A stretch of 33,554 nucleotides of DNA from CAWJEL01 sp964647255. GTDB lineage: Bacteria; Chloroflexota; Anaerolineae; CG2-30-64-16. Position 1 is the stretch's first letter, and the number at the start of each line of letters is the position of its first letter. Where the stretch lies: positions 1-33,554 of the forward strand of contig CAZYGI010000043.1 of assembly GCA_964647255.1 (NCBI GenBank). The letters run 5' to 3'. A program made the position numbers and the translations under genes. The notes beneath the pieces are model-generated. The model had not been told where the DNA came from. It saw only the letters and a program-made list of their open reading frames with translations, and ran no database searches. This document shows positions 28,816 to 33,554 of the stretch, in pieces.

Positions 28816-29696
28816 AGGCTCCCCACGGCCTCGGCGACCGCGATGATCCGTTTCGCCCGCGCCAGGTGCGGCAGCTCGATCAGTTGGCCGTCCAGGACCA
28901 CCGCGCCGAGGCGAGCCGGGTCGCCGCCGGGTGCGAGCGCCAGCACGCGGCGCGCCCAGGCGATCTGTTCGGCGTCGGGCGAAAAGGCCGCGTTGATCGC
29001 CGCGATCTGGGCGGGGTGGATCGCGGATTTACCGTCAAAGCCCAGCTCGCGGCTCAACCGGGCGGCGGCGGCCAGGCCGGCCGGGTCGTCCAGCGCCATG
29101 AACGGCGTGTCAATCGCGGCGATCCCCGCGGCGTGGCCGGCCAGGATGATCCGGTTGGCCGCGTGGAGGCGGGTGGGGTTGTCCGGTGCGACCGCACAGC
29201 CCACCTCCATGCAGAAGTCCGCCGCGCCGAAGATCAGGGCGGCGACGCGGGGGTGGCAGACGGCGATGTCGGGCGCTGCCAGCACGCCCGCCGCTGACTC
29301 GATCATGCACATCACCTGCGTTGGCGTTCCCGCGTCCGGATCAGCCTCCTGCAGCCGTTCGATGGTCCACGCCACGAAGCGCACTTCCTCGGCCGAGCTG
29401 ACCTTCGGGAGCAGGATCGCGGCGGGGCGCCGCGGCGCGATCGCCAGCAGATCGCGGTAGCCCGTCGCGCTGTCCGGCGGGTTGATGCGCACGATCACCT
29501 CGACCGCGCTGAAGTCGAGCGTCTCCAGGGCCCGGACGACGTTCCCGCGGGCCAGTTCCTTGTCGGTCGGCGCGACCGCATCCTCCAGGTTGAGGATCAG
29601 CCCGTCGGCCCCGCGGCCCGCGGCTTTAGCGAGCATCGCCTCTCGGTCGCCGGGAACGTAGAGCAGGCTGCGGCGGAGTGTGGGTTGGATGGGCAT
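28812..29696 (-). CDS. HpcH/HpaI-family lyase (CitE / malyl-CoA lyase-like)
   Basis: A 294-residue TIM-barrel enzyme of the citrate lyase beta / malyl-CoA lyase group. Visible motifs: RRSLLYVPGDREAML (acyl-CoA binding Arg region), LILNLEDAVAP (metal-binding Glu-Asp pair, with Asn in place of the usual first Asp), AILLPKVSSAEEV, VMCMIESAAGVLAA (Mg-binding Glu), FGAADFCMEVG and GFDGKSAIHPAQI. It likely makes or breaks a C-C bond of a CoA thioester such as malyl- or citramalyl-CoA. No citrate lyase alpha/gamma genes are present, so it is a stand-alone CitE-like enzyme. Coupled to the downstream serine hydrolase by ATGA. Confidence 0.9.
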   Translation of the reverse strand: MPIQPTLRRSLLYVPGDREAMLAKAAGRGADGLILNLEDAVAPTDKELARGNVVRALETLDFSAVEVIVRINPPDSATGYRDLLAIAPRRPAAILLPKVSSAEEVRFVAWTIERLQEADPDAGTPTQVMCMIESAAGVLAAPDIAVCHPRVAALIFGAADFCMEVGCAVAPDNPTRLHAANRIILAGHAAGIAAIDTPFMALDDPAGLAAAARLSRELGFDGKSAIHPAQIAAINAAFSPDAEQIAWARRVLALAPGGDPARLGAVVLDGQLIELPHLARAKRIIAVAEAVGSL

Positions 29697-29824
29697 GGGA
29701 CCTCGGTGCGAACGACAAATTGCGAATGACGAATGATGCCAGCACCATTATAAGCCCAAGCGGCGGGACGCCGCCAATCTCCCGTCCCCGTGTCGCCGTG
29801 TCGGCCTCGCCCCGCGTCCCTCTC

Positions 29825-29853
29825 TTGTCCCCTCGTCTCCCTCGTTGTATACT
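29825..29853 (+). promoter_or_regulatory. Promoter of the DUF58-transglutaminase operon, leaderless layout
   Basis: TTGTCC (29825-29830), a 17-bp spacer and TATACT (29848-29853). The ATG of the DUF58 gene is at 29862, only 8 bases after the -10, so transcription would begin at or next to the start codon. No ribosome-binding site precedes the ATG, consistent with a leaderless mRNA. Confidence 0.55.
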
Positions 29854-29861
29854 CTCCGGTG

Positions 29862-31169
29862 ATGGAACCCGCCGCCGTCATCCGCCGCCTTCGGCCGAGC
29901 AGTGCGCTCCCCTTCATCCTCTGGGCCGCCTTGTTCATCATGCAGATCATCAGCCCGGATCGGGCCTGGAGCTGGCCGCTCGTTGGGCTGAGCGTTATGC
30001 TGCTCTTCAGCTACCTGTGGGCGCGGATGCTGCGCGACCGGGTGACTGCGCGGCGTGAGGCGCGCGGCGCCTGGGTTGTCGTCGGTGATCAACTGGTGGA
30101 GCAGTTCACCTTGACGAACCGTGGGCAGTTGCCGGTGCTGTGGGCGCGCTGCCGCGATGAATCCGGGATTCCCGGCTATCAGGTGGAGCGGGTGGAGACC
30201 GCGCCGGGAATGGGCGAACGCACGTGGAGCACGACGGGCGTCTGCCAGCGCCGCGGCGTCTTCCGGTTGGGCCCCTGGCGGCTGGAGATGGCCGATCCGC
30301 TCGGCCTGTTCGAGGTGACGCAGGAATACCCGCAAACCAGCACGATCATGGTCTACCCCCGCGCCGCCAACCTGCCGAGCATTGATCTGCCGCACGGCCG
30401 CGCGGCGGGCCGGGCAACGTCCGCCGAGCGGGCCGCCGCCGAAACGATCACGGTTGGCGGGGTGCGTTCGTACGCGCACGGCGACAGCCTGCGCCGGGTG
30501 CACTGGCCGACCACGGCGCGGCGGGATGAGCTCATGGTGCGCGAGTTCGATCGGGAGCCGTCCGGCGATGTGTGGCTGATCCTGGACATGGACGCGGCGG
30601 TGCAGGCCGGGCGCGACGCCGAGGCCACGCCGGAGTACGCGGTGGTGTTGGCCGCATCGCTCGCGGCGCGCATCACGCGCGGGGGCGAGCGGCGCGGGGT
30701 CGGGCTGGTGATGTCCGGCCGGAATCCCCAGTTCCTGGCGCCGGGCCGCGGCCAGGCGCAGCTCTGGCAGATCCTTGGGGCGCTGGCCGAGGCTGAGCCG
30801 GCCCCGGGCCTGCCGTTGGCTGCGCTTCTGCGCCAGGCGTCCGCCAATCTCGGCAGCGGCCGGACGCTGGTGGTCATCACGCCTTCACAGGCCGCCGATT
30901 GGGTGGCGTCCCTCCTGCCGCTTTCCGGCCGCGGCAACGCACCGGTGGCGCTTTTGCTTGATGCGACCACGTTCGAGCCGCCCGCAGGCGCGCCGGCCGG
31001 CCTGGTCGGCCTGCGCGACCTGTTGGCGAGACAGCGCATCCCCAACTACGTCATCGCCCAGGGCTTCCCCTTCAAGCCGGTTGAGCGTATCCGCCGCCAG
31101 CGCCGTGAGCTCCGTTCATTGCCGGGGTTCGGCCGCGTCGTCGCCGTGGATGTGACGGAGGAGGTGTGA
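29862..31169 (+). CDS. DUF58 domain membrane protein
   Basis: A 435-residue protein with two N-terminal membrane helices (about 14-32 and 38-56), then an immunoglobulin-like beta region (DQLVEQFTLTNRGQLPVLWA), the DUF58 hallmark VRSYAHGDSLRRVHWPTTARRDELMVREFD and a vWA-like C-terminal domain (DVWLILDMDAAVQ with a partial MIDAS). DUF58 proteins usually act with a MoxR ATPase and a TgpA transglutaminase; the transglutaminase follows 5 bases downstream, whereas MoxR is not in the window. Role unproven, often tied to cell envelope or protein assembly. ATG 29862 is chosen because the membrane helix follows directly. Confidence 0.9.
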   Translation: MEPAAVIRRLRPSSALPFILWAALFIMQIISPDRAWSWPLVGLSVMLLFSYLWARMLRDRVTARREARGAWVVVGDQLVEQFTLTNRGQLPVLWARCRDESGIPGYQVERVETAPGMGERTWSTTGVCQRRGVFRLGPWRLEMADPLGLFEVTQEYPQTSTIMVYPRAANLPSIDLPHGRAAGRATSAERAAAETITVGGVRSYAHGDSLRRVHWPTTARRDELMVREFDREPSGDVWLILDMDAAVQAGRDAEATPEYAVVLAASLAARITRGGERRGVGLVMSGRNPQFLAPGRGQAQLWQILGALAEAEPAPGLPLAALLRQASANLGSGRTLVVITPSQAADWVASLLPLSGRGNAPVALLLDATTFEPPAGAPAGLVGLRDLLARQRIPNYVIAQGFPFKPVERIRRQRRELRSLPGFGRVVAVDVTEEV

Positions 31170-31174
31170 GCGGT

Positions 31175-33554
31175 ATGTTAGCTGCGCATACTCCACCGGC
31201 GCCGGTCGAAGAGCGGCCGCATTTCCTGACCGTGCTGTTCCGCAAGCTGCGGCCGGCCGAGGGGTATCCCGTCATCCTGATCGCGCTGCTGGCGGTGATG
31301 ACGCTGCCGCTGGCCGCGGTGGACGGCGTGATGATCGCCGGCCTGGAGCCGGCGCGGGACATCAGCGTCGTCGCCTTTCTTGTTGCCTGGTGGCTGGCGC
31401 ATCGGCGCATCCGCGGCGGGGTCGCCGCGGTGCTCCTGGCGCTGGGGGGTGCGGTCCTGACATCCTGGCTCGGCGTCCATGTGCTGCGCCCAGGCCCCGT
31501 GCTCCATGCGGGGGGACGATGGCTCCTGTGGCGGCTGGGTTCTGCGGATACGCCCGCGCCGGTCCTGGACGCCTTCGCCAGCCAGGGACAGGCGCTGGCG
31601 CAATTCGGCCAGCGGTTCGACTGGTGGTTCGCGGGCCTGATCCACGGCAGCGGCGCGGCCGATAACCTGGTGGTGGTCGGGCTGGCGTGCCTCCTCGCTT
31701 GGGGCCTGGCGAGCTGGGCCGCCTGGTGGCTGGGGCGGCCCGGCAAGGTTTTCGTCGCGCTGCTGCCGACCGGCATTGTGCTGCTGAATGCGGTCTATTG
31801 GGCGGATCGGGGGTACATCTACATCTGGATCTACCTGGCCGCGTTTCCGCTGCTGCTGGTGCTGCTGCGCATGGTCCGGCAAATGATCGTTTGGGAGCGC
31901 GCAGGGCTGGACTACTCGCCGGAAATCTGGCCGGAAGTGTGGGGTGCGGGCCTGGTGGCGGCGTTCCTGGTGGCCGCGCTGGCGCCCTCCCTACCGTTTA
32001 TCACCTCGCGGGAGGCCTCGGCGGCCTTTTGGCGGCTCTTCGGGAATCCCTACCGGCAGGTTGAACAGCACGTCGGGGCCAGTTTCGGCGCCGTGCAGCC
32101 GGGGCGTTCGTTGATCCCGGCCGGCGGCGTCTCGATGGGCGGGCTGCCGCGCGCCCATCTGCTGGGGGGGCGGCCCGAGCTCGCCGAGCGGGTGGCGCTG
32201 CGCGTCCATGTGCGCAGCGCACAGCCGGATGAACGGCTCTACTGGCGCGGGCAGACGTTCGCCGTGTATACCGGCCGCGGCTGGGAGGATGACAACGGCG
32301 CGCTGCGCCGCGAGTCGTTTGCCGCTGGTGAACCCTGGGCGCCGGACATGTCCTCGGCGATGCGCCATTCGGTGCTGGTGTCGGTGAAGGCGGAGGAGTC
32401 GCATCGCGTCATGTTCTTCGCCTTGGGCGAGCCCGTGTCGGTGGATCATCCCTACTGGGTCGAGCTGCGCGGCGCCGGAGAGGTGGTCGCGTTGGGCGCG
32501 CGGGGCCAGCCGAGCCAGTACACCATCGTCAGCAGCGTGCCGGATGTGGATGCCGCTGCGCTGCGGGCCGCGGGCGCCGATTACCCACCCCAGATCGCAC
32601 AAATCTACCTGGCGCTGCCTCCCGATCTGCCGCCCGAATTGGTCCGCTATGCAGCCGAGGTCACTGCCCCTGCGCCGTCGAACCCCTACGACCGCGCCCT
32701 TGCGATCGAGTCGGCGCTGCGGCGACTGCCCTATACGCTGGACATCCCGCTCCCGCCCGCAGATCGTGAGCTGGTCTCGTGGTTCCTGTTTGATCTCAAG
32801 CAAGGTTACTGCGACTACTTTGCGACCGCAATGGTCGTCCTGGCGCGGCTCAACGGCATCCCGGCGCGGCTGGCGATCGGCTACAGCACGGGCACGCACG
32901 ACCCGGCGACGGGCGACTACATCGTCACCGAGCTCAACGGACACTCGTGGCCCGAGCTTTACTTCCCCGGCGCAGGCTGGATCCCGTTTGAGCCGACCTC
33001 CAGCTTTGCGCTGCCCACCCGGGTCGAATCGGTGGCTCGGCCAGCGGCGCCGGCTCCCTACCTGCCGGGCGAGTACGCCGGCCAGATGGATGCGCTTCGG
33101 GTCTCGGCGGCCGAGGTCGCCGTGGCCCAACGCAAACAGCTCATCGTGCGGGGGCTGCTTGGCGGCCTGAACGGGTTGCTGTTGGGCTATGTCGCGCTCC
33201 GGCTGTGGCGCCGCGCCAGGGCGCGGCGGTCGGCCTTCCCTCAGGATTGGGCGCCCGGTGAGGCCGGCGCGTCTTACGCCCGGCTCCTGCGTTGGGGACG
33301 GCGGTTGGGGTGCGGGCCGGATCCCGCCGACACGCCGCGAGAGTTCGCCGCTCAGTTGGCGGTGGCCGCCGCGCAGGTGGCCGGCCGCAGTCGCGCCTTC
33401 CCGCGGACAGCCGCGGCCGCTGCCGATGTCGTCCACGCCGACGCCGGCGCGCTCGCGCTGGCCTTCGAAGCGGCCACGTACGGCCCGGATCAACCGCCGT
33501 CCTCGTCGCCGCCGGCCGGCCCCGCGCGCCGCGCCGCGCTGTGGCCGGCCCTCC
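31175..33554 (+). CDS. TgpA-like membrane transglutaminase, 3' end beyond window
   Basis: 793 codons are open from ATG 31175 to the window edge without interruption. Residues about 30-280 hold roughly six membrane helices (first: YPVILIALLAVMTLPLAAVDG), then an extracellular beta domain, then a transglutaminase core with Cys546 (KQGYCDYFATAMV), His590 (LNGHSWPE) and Glu606 (WIPFEPTSS) where many relatives have Asp. A further helix at about 660-680 (GLNGLLLGYVALRLW) leads to a cytoplasmic DUF4129-like tail (ASYARLLRWGRRLG, DTPREFAAQL). This is the TgpA layout of a periplasmic-facing cross-linker or protease-like enzyme. GGAGGAGG lies upstream within the DUF58 3' end. The Glu variant also occurs in actinobacterial members. 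Confidence 0.9.
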   Translation, partial: MLAAHTPPAPVEERPHFLTVLFRKLRPAEGYPVILIALLAVMTLPLAAVDGVMIAGLEPARDISVVAFLVAWWLAHRRIRGGVAAVLLALGGAVLTSWLGVHVLRPGPVLHAGGRWLLWRLGSADTPAPVLDAFASQGQALAQFGQRFDWWFAGLIHGSGAADNLVVVGLACLLAWGLASWAAWWLGRPGKVFVALLPTGIVLLNAVYWADRGYIYIWIYLAAFPLLLVLLRMVRQMIVWERAGLDYSPEIWPEVWGAGLVAAFLVAALAPSLPFITSREASAAFWRLFGNPYRQVEQHVGASFGAVQPGRSLIPAGGVSMGGLPRAHLLGGRPELAERVALRVHVRSAQPDERLYWRGQTFAVYTGRGWEDDNGALRRESFAAGEPWAPDMSSAMRHSVLVSVKAEESHRVMFFALGEPVSVDHPYWVELRGAGEVVALGARGQPSQYTIVSSVPDVDAAALRAAGADYPPQIAQIYLALPPDLPPELVRYAAEVTAPAPSNPYDRALAIESALRRLPYTLDIPLPPADRELVSWFLFDLKQGYCDYFATAMVVLARLNGIPARLAIGYSTGTHDPATGDYIVTELNGHSWPELYFPGAGWIPFEPTSSFALPTRVESVARPAAPAPYLPGEYAGQMDALRVSAAEVAVAQRKQLIVRGLLGGLNGLLLGYVALRLWRRARARRSAFPQDWAPGEAGASYARLLRWGRRLGCGPDPADTPREFAAQLAVAAAQVAGRSRAFPRTAAAAADVVHADAGALALAFEAATYGPDQPPSSSPPAGPARRAALWPAL

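Noticed and set aside
31991..33493. 500-codon minus-strand frame opposite the transglutaminase
   Set aside because: Same low-complexity Arg/Gly/Gln composition, no ribosome site, antisense to a gene with conserved catalytic motifs.
31175..33554. Frameshift in the transglutaminase gene, suspected because the long plus-strand frame is not closed
   Set aside because: The active-site Cys codon at 32810 and the His codon at 32942 are both in frame with ATG 31175; the gene simply runs past the window edge.
1..33554. CRISPR array, insertion sequence, prophage or plasmid origin
   Set aside because: No regularly spaced identical repeats of suitable length, no transposase, integrase, phage or replication-initiation gene on either strand; the repeats seen are palindromic intergenic elements.

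Overview
The window is a GC-rich, gene-dense bacterial chromosome segment with no transposase, integrase, phage gene or CRISPR array. Several traits suggest a Chloroflexota bacterium (Anaerolineae or Caldilineae-like): lipoprotein binding proteins with a valine/glutamate/lysine-rich linker behind the lipid-anchor cysteine, LipM-type lipoyl synthesis, a row of M42 peptidases, a DUF58/TgpA pair, and many intergenic palindromic repeats. This placement is inference; no rRNA or phylogenetic marker is present.

Layout. 1-34: 5' part of a tRNA (probably Asp) on the minus strand. 100-1044: DMT-family permease (+). 1111-3913: minus-strand operon, M29 aminopeptidase > LipM octanoyltransferase > Nudix hydrolase > DUF503 protein. 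4044-6125: small ORF > OmpR-type response regulator > PhoR-like kinase (+), facing the aminopeptidase across abutting divergent promoters. 6291-18121: large plus-strand phosphate locus: arsC, pstB1, phoU1, pstS1-C1-A1, pstS2-C2-A2-B2-B3, phoU2 and a CPBP membrane protease. 18275-22228: minus-strand GNAT, thioredoxin-TPR (CnoX-like), CDF metal transporter and MFS permease genes. 22511-25681: three tandem, divergent M42 metallopeptidases (+). 25733-27754: large secreted protein of unknown function (-). 27753-28052: small probable alpha-beta-barrel protein (+). 28063-29696: CitE-like lyase > penicillin-recognising serine hydrolase (-). 29862-33554: DUF58 protein > TgpA-like transglutaminase, which runs off the window.

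How the phosphate genes work together. The sensor kinase and regulator lie directly upstream. Upstream of arsC, pstS1 and pstS2 I find arrays of TTAAC-like pentamers repeated exactly every 11 bp and ending about 15 bp before a -10 box that has no good -35. This is the layout of Gram-positive-type PhoP/PhoB boxes, and it implies three phosphate-starvation promoters within the locus. The first transporter has one canonical ATPase (PstB1). The second has two adjacent ATPase genes, each with one damaged ATP-site motif (PstB2: Q-loop Gln to Ala; PstB3: signature LSGGQ to LSLGQ). In a B2-B3 heterodimer both lesions fall in the same composite ATP site and leave the other canonical. This resembles asymmetric heterodimeric ABC ATPases and is the most interesting observation here.

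Other notable points are dispersed repeats that have become coding sequence at a gene start (LipM) and a gene end (Nudix), several MITE-like inverted-repeat elements between operons, a probable non-standard ACG start for the DMT gene, and a probably leaderless DUF58 mRNA. No gene-free stretch exceeds 300 bases; the longest (22229-22510) holds a palindromic element and the M42 promoter.
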